In this document: one piece after another, positions 8,130-15,266 of the stretch | How positions within the stretch are numbered: position 1 is the first letter of the stretch | Layout: each line of letters starts with the position of its first letter | Assembly: GCA_910578605.1 (NCBI GenBank) | Contig: CAJTQG010000017.1 | Span: 1 to 30,091 of the forward strand | Reading direction: 5' to 3' | Source of the DNA: an uncultured Lachnospiraceae bacterium | GTDB taxonomy: Bacteria > Bacillota > Clostridia > Lachnospirales > Lachnospiraceae | DNA length: 30,091 nucleotides | Made by a program: the position numbers and the translations under genes | Notes under the pieces: model-generated | What the model saw: only the letters and a program-made list of their open reading frames with translations | Told to the model about the DNA's origin: nothing | Databases searched by the model: none

Positions 8130-8939
8130 ATGCAGCATGTAATTTACATAGATGTATATTTTTTAGTCAATTTTTTTATGAACATCATAGTGCTTGCAAT
8201 GACAGGAAGATTTTTAAGGCAGAAAAACTGTTGGTATCGCTTAAGCATTGCGGCTATGGCAGGCGCTTTGTCAGCATGTGGGCTTTTTGTTTGGAATAAA
8301 GGGCAGGAGGGAGGTTTCATTGGATATTTCGTGTTTGGAATCACTATATTTATGATGGTTCTGTGTGCCTGGGGAAGAGACAGTAAGAAAGGTATTTTAT
8401 ATAAAATAATTGCCTGTTTGTTGCAGGCTTATTTGATTGGCGGTGTGCTCAATTACTTTTATTATCACACTTCCATTTTAAATCAAAGCTCTCTCGTATG
8501 CTGGATGCTCATCATTACAGTGATTGTACTTTTGCTTTGCTGTATATGGGCATGGTTGGAAAAAGAATTGCTGAAAAAAGAATATTATTATGAGGTTTCC
8601 ATCAAAATAGGAGAACGAATCGTTCATGGAACAGGTTTTGTGGATACAGGCAACCATCTGGTAGACCCTCTAAGTCATCAGCCGGTGTCTGTTGTAAGCA
8701 GGCATTTGCTTGGTGAAGAACAGCAGCTTGTGGAAAGTGAGCGAGTTAGAATGATTCCTTTTACATCGGTAGGTAAGGAGAATGGATTGATGAGAGGAAT
8801 AAGAGGTGACTATATGTGTGTGAGAAGGGAGAAAAAAAATAATTTAATTCAAAATCCTATTTTGGCTATATATGAGGAGAAATTTTCAGGGAAAGAAAAA
8901 TATGATATTTTATTGCATCCCGACTGCGTTCCAAAATAA
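8130..8939 (+). CDS. spoIIGA: SpoIIGA, membrane aspartic protease that processes pro-sigmaE
   Basis: Sporulation protease that removes the sigmaE pro-sequence in the mother cell after a forespore signal. The N-terminal half has five predicted membrane segments, near residues 5-27, 35-55, 62-85, 90-112 and 118-145. The C-terminal half is soluble and holds the pepsin-like motif FVDTGNHLVDP with candidate catalytic Asp172. sigE lies immediately downstream, the classic arrangement. I chose ATG 8130 because MQHVIYIDVYFLVNFF aligns with known SpoIIGA N-termini. ATG 8112 would lie ahead of the predicted -10 box. Neither ATG has a Shine-Dalgarno site, and the predicted transcription start falls at about 8130. 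269 residues, somewhat shorter than the B. subtilis protein. Confidence 0.87.
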   Translation: MQHVIYIDVYFLVNFFMNIIVLAMTGRFLRQKNCWYRLSIAAMAGALSACGLFVWNKGQEGGFIGYFVFGITIFMMVLCAWGRDSKKGILYKIIACLLQAYLIGGVLNYFYYHTSILNQSSLVCWMLIITVIVLLLCCIWAWLEKELLKKEYYYEVSIKIGERIVHGTGFVDTGNHLVDPLSHQPVSVVSRHLLGEEQQLVESERVRMIPFTSVGKENGLMRGIRGDYMCVRREKKNNLIQNPILAIYEEKFSGKEKYDILLHPDCVPK

Positions 8940-9038
8940 ATTTCCAAACAACATTTCATAAGGCAGGAAATAAGAAAAAAACCTGTTAGAGAATAAGTAT
9001 TAAGAAACATATCTAAGAGAAATATGAAATACAAAATA

Positions 9039-9098
9039 AGAAACAAATCAAGAAACAAATTAAGCAACAAAGAAAGAAACACAAGAAGCAAGATAAGT
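9039..9098. repeat. Five degenerate 12-bp tandem units between spoIIGA and sigE
   Basis: The units are AGAAACAAATCA, AGAAACAAATTA, AGCAACAAAGAA, AGAAACACAAGA and AGCAAGATAAGT. The whole 8940-9145 gap is A-rich and nearly T-free on this strand. It separates two genes that are usually adjacent. No stem-loop terminator or clear promoter is visible in it. Confidence 0.6.
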
Positions 9099-9145
9099 AA
9101 CAAAAGAAGTTACATAGAAGATATTCAGAAGGGAGTATAATCGCT

Positions 9146-9877
9146 ATGAAAGTAAACGAATTATTTAAAATCACCTTTCTTTCTTATGCAAGTAAGTGGG
9201 AGAAGGAAGAACTGGACAATGAATTATTTTACATAGGGGGCAGTGATGTTTTGCCGGCTCCGTTAAATCCCCAGGAGGAAGCAAAAGCAATAGAAGGACT
9301 TTTGCAGGAGGATAATCAGGAGGCAAAATCGCTGCTGATTGAGCATAATCTTCGGCTAGTAGTATATATTGCAAAGAAATTTGACAACACAGGGATTGGT
9401 GTGGAGGATTTGATTTCCATTGGTACCATTGGTCTGATTAAGGCCATCAATACCTACAATCCTCAAAAATGCATAAAGCTGGCTACCTATGCGTCACGCT
9501 GTATTGAAAATGAAATTTTAATGTATTTGAGAAGAAACAATAAGACAAAGCTGGAGGTATCTATTGACGAGCCCTTAAATGTAGATTGGGACGGAAATGA
9601 GCTTTTGTTGTCGGATGTGCTTGGCACAGAGGAGGATGTGATATCTAAAAACCTAGAAAATGAAGTGGAGAAGAATTTGCTGAATGCGGCAATTGATAAG
9701 CTGACAAAGCGAGAAAAAACCATTGTGGAATTAAGATTTGGTTTGAATACTGAGGATGGGGAGGAGATGACACAGAAGGAGGTGGCGGACTTACTTGGAA
9801 TTTCCCAATCCTACATCTCTAGGCTGGAGAAGAAAATCATGAAGAGATTGCGTCGTGAAATTGTACGTTTTGAATAA
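9146..9877 (+). CDS. sigE: RNA polymerase sporulation sigma factor SigE (pro-sigmaE)
   Basis: Early mother-cell sigma factor, made as an inactive precursor. Residues 1-28 are the likely pro-sequence. The junction LFYIGGSDVLPAPL matches the processed region of B. subtilis pro-sigmaE, so cleavage by SpoIIGA just before YIGGS is expected. Region 2 is strongly conserved (NLRLVVYIAKKF, GVEDLISIGTIGLIKA, KLATYASRCIENEILM). Region 4 ends with the helix-turn-helix MTQKEVADLLGISQSYISRLEKK. 243 residues is normal. ATG 9146 follows AAGGGAG. The gene lies between its protease and sigG, as in other endospore formers. Confidence 0.97.
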   Translation: MKVNELFKITFLSYASKWEKEELDNELFYIGGSDVLPAPLNPQEEAKAIEGLLQEDNQEAKSLLIEHNLRLVVYIAKKFDNTGIGVEDLISIGTIGLIKAINTYNPQKCIKLATYASRCIENEILMYLRRNNKTKLEVSIDEPLNVDWDGNELLLSDVLGTEEDVISKNLENEVEKNLLNAAIDKLTKREKTIVELRFGLNTEDGEEMTQKEVADLLGISQSYISRLEKKIMKRLRREIVRFE

Positions 9878-9878
9878 T

Positions 9879-9912
9879 ATACAATTTATTTTTTACCAAA
9901 AATTGTATTCTA
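9879..9912 (+). terminator. AT-rich hairpin between sigE and sigG
   Basis: ATACAATTT (9879-9887) pairs perfectly with AAATTGTAT (9900-9908) around a 12-base loop, followed by TCTATTTATT. It begins one base after the sigE stop. It may be a weak terminator or attenuator that limits early read-through into sigG. Confidence 0.5.
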
Positions 9913-9969
9913 TTTATTGGAAATAATCGTATAAAGCTATTAGAATCCGTAAATCATTACATTATAAAG

Positions 9970-9987
9970 AACGCGGCAGCGTTGTTT
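9970..9987 (+). promoter_or_regulatory. Small hairpin in the sigG leader
   Basis: AACGC (9970-9974) pairs with GCGTT (9979-9983) around GGCA, followed by GTTTT. It lies about 30 bases before the sigG ATG. Upstream, a GTATA at 9929 and CATTATA at 9960 resemble parts of forespore sigmaF/G promoters. Their spacing is too wide, so I do not call a promoter. Confidence 0.35.
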
Positions 9988-10015
9988 TGGATTTGAGGAA
10001 CGGAGGAAAATAAGA

Positions 10016-10792
10016 ATGGCACAATACAAGGTGGAAATCTGTGGAGTTAATACAGCAAAATTACCATTATTGAACAATGAAGAAAAAAGAGAACTGCTAG
10101 TACGCATTAAACAGGGGGATAAGCAGGCAAGAGAATACTTTATTAAAGGAAATCTGCGCTTAGTGCTGAGTATTATACAAAGGTTTTCTGGAAGTAATGA
10201 AAATGTAGATGACTTATTTCAAATTGGATGTATAGGTTTGATGAAGGCGATTGATAATTTTAATTTAGAGCTTGATGTTAAATTCTCAACCTATGCAGTT
10301 CCTATGATTATAGGAGAGATAAGAAGGTATTTGCGGGATAATAATACGATACGAGTGAGCCGTTCCCTCAGGGATACAGCGTATAAAGCAATCTATGCCA
10401 AGGAGAATCTTCAAAAGAAAAACAATAAGGAGCCTACCATCAGCGAGATTGCCCAGGAGATTGGCATAGAAAAGGAAGATATTGTCTATGCCTTAGATGC
10501 TATACAGAGTCCTATGTCACTGTATGAGCCGGTCTATACAGAGGGGGGAGATGCTCTTTATGTGATGGACCAAATTAGTGACAAGAAGAACAAGGAAGAG
10601 AAATGGGTGGAGGATATTGTACTGCAGGAGGCAATGAAGCGGCTGCCGGATAGAGAAAAATATATTATTCAGCTCCGTTTTTTTAAGGGGAAAACCCAGA
10701 TGGAAGTTTCACGGGAGCTAGGAATCAGTCAGGCGCAGGTGAGCCGCTTAGAAAAGAATGCTTTGAAAAGTATGCGCCAGTATTTAGTGTAA
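10016..10792 (+). CDS. sigG: RNA polymerase sporulation sigma factor SigG
   Basis: Late forespore sigma factor. The N-terminus KVEICGVNTAKLPLL is diagnostic of sigmaG. Region 2 carries NLRLVLSIIQRF, VDDLFQIGCIGLMKAIDNF and KFSTYAVPMIIGEIRRY. Region 3 holds a variable KEPTISEIAQEIGI segment. Region 4 ends TQMEVSRELGISQAQVSRLEK. 258 residues, typical length. It follows sigE at 138 bases, with two leader hairpins between them. A GGAGG stands 7 bases before the ATG. No pro-sequence is present, as expected. Confidence 0.97.
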   Translation: MAQYKVEICGVNTAKLPLLNNEEKRELLVRIKQGDKQAREYFIKGNLRLVLSIIQRFSGSNENVDDLFQIGCIGLMKAIDNFNLELDVKFSTYAVPMIIGEIRRYLRDNNTIRVSRSLRDTAYKAIYAKENLQKKNNKEPTISEIAQEIGIEKEDIVYALDAIQSPMSLYEPVYTEGGDALYVMDQISDKKNKEEKWVEDIVLQEAMKRLPDREKYIIQLRFFKGKTQMEVSRELGISQAQVSRLEKNALKSMRQYLV

Positions 10793-10823
10793 AATAATCG
10801 GGGTATTATTTGGGAGGATAAAT

Positions 10824-11078
10824 TTGAGGATTTTTGATTTGCAAAAAAAGGAAGTAATCAATGAGAAGGATTGTAAGCGGTTAGGATATGTGGCAGATGT
10901 GGAATTTGATATTTGTACCTGCTGTATAGAAGCCTTGATAATACCAGGGGAAGGGAAAATATGCGGTTTATTTGGCAGGGATGAGGAATATGTAATTCCC
11001 TGCAGATGTGTAAAGAAGATTGGGGAAGATATTATTATTGTATGTGTGGATGAGGACGAGGTTAGAAAAAAGTGCTGA
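10824..11078 (+). CDS. YlmC/YmxH-family PRC-barrel sporulation protein
   Basis: An 84-residue protein with a single PRC-barrel-like beta domain (MRIFDLQKKEVIN at the start, IPGEGKICGLFGRDEEYVIP in the middle). Proteins of this YlmC/YmxH family sit after sigG in many Clostridia, and their biochemical role is not established. The start codon is TTG at 10824, with GGGAGG (10812-10817) six bases upstream; the first in-frame ATG would lose the fold. It is probably co-transcribed with sigG, 31 bases away. Confidence 0.8.
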   Translation: MRIFDLQKKEVINEKDCKRLGYVADVEFDICTCCIEALIIPGEGKICGLFGRDEEYVIPCRCVKKIGEDIIIVCVDEDEVRKKC

Positions 11079-11104
11079 GTATTGACAGCAATGGTATTTT
11101 ATGG

Positions 11105-11133
11105 TTGCAATTTCAGTCTGTTTTTTTTATAAT
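11105..11133 (+). promoter_or_regulatory. nrdR promoter
   Basis: TTGCAA (11105-11110) and TATAAT (11128-11133) are 17 bases apart. A run of eight T begins at 11121 and ends in the -10 box. A TTGACA at 11082 has no matching -10 element. Confidence 0.65.
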
Positions 11134-11224
11134 ATCAATAATTAAAGGGATTTTGTGAATGTGGCTCTGAATAGCTGTGTATTGACAATGATTGAGAAGA
11201 TAAATAAAGGATTGGAGAAAAAGG

Positions 11225-11674
11225 ATGAAGTGCCCATTTTGCGGAAAAGAAAATACGAGAGTGATAGACTCTAGGCCAGCGGAGGAAAATAATTCTATCC
11301 GAAGAAGAAGACAGTGTGATAACTGTGAAAAAAGATTTACCACGTATGAGAAAATAGAGATGATTCCACTTATCATCATTAAAAAGGATCAATCTAGGGA
11401 ACCCTATGACAGAGGAAAGCTGGAGGCAGGTATTTACCGTTCCTGTCACAAGCGCCCTATGCCGGTTTCAAAGATTGATTCTCTAGTGGATGAGGTGGAA
11501 AATAAGATTTTTAATTTGGAGGAAAAGGAAGTAGCCAGCACTACGATCGGTGAGATTGTTATGGATAAGTTAAAGGACTTTGATTCTGTAGCTTATGTGA
11601 GGTTTGCATCTGTTTATAGGGAATTTAAGGATGTGAATACCTTTATGGACGAATTAAAGAAAATATTAGAGTAA
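11225..11674 (+). CDS. nrdR: Transcriptional repressor NrdR
   Basis: ATP/dATP-sensing repressor of ribonucleotide reductase genes. The N-terminal zinc ribbon uses Cys3, Cys6, Cys31 and Cys34 (MKCPFCG and CDNCEKRF), with the DSRPAEENNSIRRRR stretch between. An ATP-cone domain fills about residues 46-136. 149 residues is the usual length. No ribonucleotide reductase gene is in the window and I see no obvious NrdR box nearby, so its targets lie elsewhere. nrdR next to sporulation sigma genes is a common Clostridial arrangement. Confidence 0.96.
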   Translation: MKCPFCGKENTRVIDSRPAEENNSIRRRRQCDNCEKRFTTYEKIEMIPLIIIKKDQSREPYDRGKLEAGIYRSCHKRPMPVSKIDSLVDEVENKIFNLEEKEVASTTIGEIVMDKLKDFDSVAYVRFASVYREFKDVNTFMDELKKILE

Positions 11675-11750
11675 CAAAAAATAGCAATTAGAACAATGAT
11701 TGACAAATAACAAAATCCAATATTGATAAATAGAGGAAAGGTACAAAAAG

Positions 11751-12251
11751 ATGTTCCAAAAATTTTATCCGACAGAACAAATAAATAGTGTATATGAGAT
11801 TTCCTTTGAAAAGTATTATAGCCAGGGATACAGGGGAATTATATTTGACATTGACAATACGTTGGTGCCCCATGGAGCACCCAGTGTGGAGAAGGCGGAG
11901 CAATTGTTTGCTCATTTGCGCCAGTTGGGATTTTCTACTTGTCTATTGTCCAACAATCAGGAGCCCAGAGTGAAGCCTTTTGCAGATAAGGTAGGCTCCC
12001 CCTATATTTGTAATGCTCATAAGCCGTCTGTAAAAAATTATAATAGAGCTATGAAGGATATGAAGACAACCTTAGATACTACATTGTTTATAGGAGACCA
12101 GATTTTTACGGATATTTACGGGGCAAATCGTACGGGGATTCACACTATCTTAGTGAACCCTATTCATCCAAAGGAAGAGATTCAAATTGTACTGAAAAGG
12201 TATTTAGAACGCATTGTTTTATTTTTTTATAAGAGAAAGAAAAAGCAGTAG
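11751..12251 (+). CDS. yqeG: YqeG family HAD IIIA-type phosphatase
   Basis: HAD-superfamily phosphatase of the YqeG family. Motif I is FDIDNTLVPHG, with Asp33 and Asp35 as candidate nucleophile and acid/base. Motif II is LLSNNQ, followed by a lysine (HKPS) and the late acidic motif GDQIFTDI. 166 residues, normal for YqeG. The substrate is unknown; some relatives dephosphorylate phosphatidylglycerophosphate. The C-terminus is very basic (YKRKKKQ). In many Firmicutes yqeG lies close to aroE; here about 9 kb separates them. GAGGAAAGG precedes the ATG. Confidence 0.88.
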   Translation: MFQKFYPTEQINSVYEISFEKYYSQGYRGIIFDIDNTLVPHGAPSVEKAEQLFAHLRQLGFSTCLLSNNQEPRVKPFADKVGSPYICNAHKPSVKNYNRAMKDMKTTLDTTLFIGDQIFTDIYGANRTGIHTILVNPIHPKEEIQIVLKRYLERIVLFFYKRKKKQ

Positions 12252-12285
12252 AAATGCTGCAATAGAGAAGCATGTCGCAGAAACG

Positions 12286-12328
12286 ACCCGCTGTAGGAGC
12301 AGGAATCTCCCAAGCGGGATTCTTTCTA
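12286..12328 (+). terminator. Two-part hairpin after yqeG, probable terminator
   Basis: An outer stem pairs CCCGCT with AGCGGG, and an inner stem pairs GGAG with CTCC around CAGGAAT. ATTCTTTCTATATAGG follows. It closely resembles the hairpin and tail at 7839-7880. A 21-codon ORF starting at ATG 12272 overlaps it but has no convincing ribosome site. Confidence 0.55.
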
Positions 12329-12363
12329 TATAGGTGAGGAAAGGTAGTGGTTACTATATTTTT

Positions 12364-12388
12364 TGTATAGGATGAATTATCTTATACA
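12364..12388. promoter_or_regulatory. 25-bp inverted repeat upstream of the diguanylate cyclase
   Basis: TGTATAGGAT (12364-12373), a GAATT centre, and ATCTTATACA (12379-12388) form a 10-5-10 inverted repeat with one mismatch. It is not followed by a T run and lies 42 bases before the ATG at 12431. That suits a repressor operator or a leader structure. I see no strong sigmaA promoter beside it. Confidence 0.5.
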
Positions 12389-12430
12389 TAAAACCTCATT
12401 CTATACAGCAGAAAACGAAAGGATAACAAG

Positions 12431-13972
12431 ATGACAAAATTAAGGAGAAAAGGTATTACCACTGTAATTGCAATCAGTCTGGCAATTATTCTATTAATTA
12501 TAGCAGTGTACATATTTAAACAAAAGTTACATCAGACCGTATATGAAATCAACGACATTTATTTGGAGGAGACGGTTACGCAGCAGATGATATCCTTTAA
12601 CGCAAAGTTAATGGGACAGATTAGTCAGCTTCAGCTTTTTTCAAGGTGCTTTGAGAATGTTGATTTAAAAGATTACAACGCCATTAAGGAGGCAATCAAT
12701 GTATCAGATGGATTTGGTGAATTTAAGCGAATCTCTGTAGTAAATAAAAAGGGTGTGGTAATAAATAATGATAACACTACCTCTCCCAATGTTCTCAAGG
12801 AAGATTATTTTGTCAGTGCAATGAGTGGTGAGATGTTTTTGTCCACCTCACTGCAAATGGATGAGGATGGAGAAGAAATTTTTATTTTGGCAGTCCCTAT
12901 TTATAAAAAGGGGGAGATTATAGGAGCGTTGGCAGGGACTTTTAATCGGAGGGATTTAGAGGGTATCTTTACGGAGGACAGCTTCAGCGGCAACGGCTAC
13001 TCCTACTTGATTGATAAGGACGGAAGTATTGTACTAGAGTACACCAATGCCAAGATTAACATTCAGGAGGAGAATTTCTTTAATTTTCTTCATAAGGTAA
13101 AGACAGAGGATAGCAGTATAGTAGCTCAGATAAAGGAAGATTTTGAGCTGAATAAAGAGGGAAGGGTACAATACATTTACCAGACAGAAAAAACAACTAT
13201 GTTTTACAAAAAAACACAGTTTAAGGATTTGTATTTGGTTACAATGATACAAGAACAATTTATCGAGACACAGAGCAATGTCATCAGTGTGTATGTGGGA
13301 ACATTGGTTTTAATTATATTTTCTGTAGTGAGTATTCTTGTTGTGTATGTTGTTTCTGTAAGTCGGGCTAACCAGCGTGTGGTGCAGACAAATGAGGTGC
13401 TCAAGGATAGGGCAGAGAAGGATTTGCTTACGAATCTGTTGAATAAGACAAGCACTCAGGATTACATTGACCATTGGATTATCAATGAGGGTGGTAATAA
13501 GCTTGGAGGCTTGATTATTATGGATTTAGATAATTTTAAGAGTGTCAATGATACATTGGGACATGTTCAGGGGGATCAGATTTTACAGGATGTGGCAGAA
13601 CAGCTGGTAAGTACATTTAGAAAAGAGGATTATATCGGAAGAATAGGCGGGGATGAATTTATTATTTTTATTAAGGCAGAGCATGAGGCGGAAGATAAAT
13701 TGCAGAAGATATTAAGACGCAAGTCAGAGGATATCTGTAGGGTAGTGAGAAAGGAATTTAGGGGAGAGGGATATCATTTTTTTATGTCTGCTAGTGTGGG
13801 CATCGCCTTATATTCCAAAGATGGGATGAATTTTCAAGAGTTATATCAAAATGCAGACAAGGCGCTGTATCTGTCAAAGAGAAAAGGAAAAAATCAATTT
13901 TCCTTTTACCAGGAAGTGATAAAGGAGGAGGAACATGAGAAAAATACAAGCGAAACATTCACAGGAAAGTAA
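12431..13972 (+). CDS. Membrane diguanylate cyclase with extracellular sensor (dCache-like) and GGDEF domain
   Basis: Predicted to make c-di-GMP from two GTP in response to an outside signal. A membrane anchor lies at about residues 10-30. An extracellular sensor of about 250 residues follows, with dCache-type features (DGFGEFKRISVVNKKG, LAVPIYKKGEIIGALAG, YSYLIDKDGSIV). A second membrane segment lies at about 283-307, then a short linker. The GGDEF domain has MDLDNFKSVNDTLGH and an intact GGDEF at 406-410. An RxxD inhibitory site (RKED, 397-400) lies exactly five residues before it, so product inhibition is expected. There is no EAL or HD-GYP domain. Its 3' end overlaps the next gene by 38 bases in another frame, which implies coupled translation. 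Confidence 0.93.
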   Translation: MTKLRRKGITTVIAISLAIILLIIAVYIFKQKLHQTVYEINDIYLEETVTQQMISFNAKLMGQISQLQLFSRCFENVDLKDYNAIKEAINVSDGFGEFKRISVVNKKGVVINNDNTTSPNVLKEDYFVSAMSGEMFLSTSLQMDEDGEEIFILAVPIYKKGEIIGALAGTFNRRDLEGIFTEDSFSGNGYSYLIDKDGSIVLEYTNAKINIQEENFFNFLHKVKTEDSSIVAQIKEDFELNKEGRVQYIYQTEKTTMFYKKTQFKDLYLVTMIQEQFIETQSNVISVYVGTLVLIIFSVVSILVVYVVSVSRANQRVVQTNEVLKDRAEKDLLTNLLNKTSTQDYIDHWIINEGGNKLGGLIIMDLDNFKSVNDTLGHVQGDQILQDVAEQLVSTFRKEDYIGRIGGDEFIIFIKAEHEAEDKLQKILRRKSEDICRVVRKEFRGEGYHFFMSASVGIALYSKDGMNFQELYQNADKALYLSKRKGKNQFSFYQEVIKEEEHEKNTSETFTGK

Positions 13973-15032
13973 AAAGAAGAGGGGGATAGTTTGGGTATGC
14001 CTGCTTTTGCTGCTGATTACCAGCTTATGTTTTTTTGGGTGCCACAAGAAGACAAAAAAGGAAGAGTCGGCAACTGCGGTGTCAGAGAAGGAGAAGGAAA
14101 CGGATACAAAAAGAGATGGAGAGTTAGTTATTAAATTAGGTTTTTCCACCAATAGTTCCAGTATTCGTGCTCTCGCATCAAAAAAGTTCCAAGAGATTGT
14201 GGAAGAAAAAACAAAGGGAAAGATAAAAATAGAATTGTATCCTGACGGAGATTTAGGTTCCGATGGTGATTTAATCAGTGGAGTAATTGAGGGGAAGGTG
14301 GATATGACGGTGTCTAGCGCCGGCAATTTTGCCAATTACGGAAGAGTGGGAATTTCGGCTTTTCCCTTTTTGTTTTCCGACTTTGAGCAGGCGTGGGAGT
14401 TTATGGACAGTGAACTGGTAGAGGAACTGAACCAGGAGCTGACAAGCTACAACATTCATGTGCTTGCCAATTTTGACAATGGATTTCGCTGCGTAACTTC
14501 CTCAAAGGAATATGGTCCCATTGAGAAGGTAGAGGATATGATAGGTATGACAATTCGCACACCGGATAACCAGATTGTGATGGAAACTATGTCACGGTTA
14601 GGTGCAAAGCCTCAGGTTCTGGATTTTACTAAATTGACAGAGGCTTTGAAAAAAGGGAAATTTGATGGGCAGGAAAATCCCATCACAATCATATACAATC
14701 AGCAGCTGTATAAAGTACAGAAAAATCTTGCCATCACAAACCACAGCTATGACTCTATGCCTTTTGTCATAAGAGAAGATTTGTGGAATACTTTGACAGA
14801 GGAAGAGCAGGGGATTTTGGTGGATGCGTCAAGACAGGCGCAGAAGCTGAACAGAGAGCTGATCAAAAAACAGACGGAGGAATATATATCCCTGTTAGAA
14901 GAGAAGGGAATGCACATTACTTATCCGAATTTGGAGGAGTTTAAGGAAGCATCCCAGTCGGTGTTTGATTACTTTATTCCCTCCTATGGGCAGGAGCTGA
15001 TTAACCAGGTGAAGGAGAGAAACCAAAAATAG
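13935..15032 (+). CDS. DctP-type (TRAP) solute-binding lipoprotein, orphan
   Basis: Periplasmic-type binding protein of the TRAP DctP/TakP family, anchored as a lipoprotein. A basic N-terminus and hydrophobic segment end in the lipobox LCFFGC (Cys36), then a charged linker of about 25 residues. The fold has LGFSTNSSS near the start of the mature domain, MTIRTPDNQ with the family's carboxylate-binding arginine, LGAKPQVLDFTKLTEALKKGKFDGQENP, and the typical YNQQLYKVQKNLAITNH segment. The substrate is probably an organic acid, from the family. No DctQ or DctM membrane subunit is encoded nearby, so transport is unlikely to be its local role. The gene starts inside the diguanylate cyclase gene with a strong AAGGAGGAGG site, suggesting it presents ligand to that sensor (inference). 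Confidence 0.88.
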   Translation: MRKIQAKHSQESKKKRGIVWVCLLLLLITSLCFFGCHKKTKKEESATAVSEKEKETDTKRDGELVIKLGFSTNSSSIRALASKKFQEIVEEKTKGKIKIELYPDGDLGSDGDLISGVIEGKVDMTVSSAGNFANYGRVGISAFPFLFSDFEQAWEFMDSELVEELNQELTSYNIHVLANFDNGFRCVTSSKEYGPIEKVEDMIGMTIRTPDNQIVMETMSRLGAKPQVLDFTKLTEALKKGKFDGQENPITIIYNQQLYKVQKNLAITNHSYDSMPFVIREDLWNTLTEEEQGILVDASRQAQKLNRELIKKQTEEYISLLEEKGMHITYPNLEEFKEASQSVFDYFIPSYGQELINQVKERNQK

Positions 15033-15053
15033 AGCAGAATATAAAATATGAGA

Positions 15054-15103
15054 TTTTTACACGAAAAGTAACATTATAATACAACCTTTTTACACTAGAA
15101 AAG
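15054..15103. repeat. Direct repeat upstream of the arabinofuranosidase gene, candidate AraC-type operator
   Basis: TTTTTACACGAAAAG (15054-15068) recurs as TTTTTACACTAGAAAAG (15087-15103), 33 bases apart, about three helical turns. AraC-family activators often bind such direct repeats, and an AraC-type gene converges on the same locus. A TATAAT at 15075-15080 lies between the copies. Confidence 0.4.
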
Positions 15104-15149
15104 AGAAAACTACAAAACGAAAATACACCATTTGTGTTGTTTTGGTATG

Positions 15150-15176
15150 TTGTAAAAAATAATTAGGACTTATAAT
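15150..15176 (+). promoter_or_regulatory. Possible promoter of the arabinofuranosidase gene
   Basis: A consensus TATAAT -10 box lies at 15171-15176. The best -35 is TTGTAA at 15150-15155, only 15 bases upstream. A poor -35 is common at activator-dependent promoters. The leader would be about 85 bases and includes a small CAGCA/TGCTG hairpin. Confidence 0.4.
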
Positions 15177-15266
15177 AATTTTACAGCAGGTTGCTGGTAT
15201 TTGATTATATTAAGAATGTAAAACATAACACAGACAAATGGTATAGTGTAGAAAGGAAGGTATTAT

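Noticed and set aside
9929..9966. SigmaF/sigmaG promoter before sigG (GTATA and CATTATA)
   Set aside because: The spacing of about 26 bases is too wide; the alternative CATTACA gives 21, still outside the normal range.
12272..12337. 21-codon ORF starting MSQKRPAV after yqeG
   Set aside because: It overlaps the probable terminator hairpin and lacks a convincing ribosome site.
12252..12430. Possible c-di-GMP riboswitch before the diguanylate cyclase
   Set aside because: I could not find the GEMM core or its conserved tetraloop receptor; the structures present look like a terminator and an inverted repeat.
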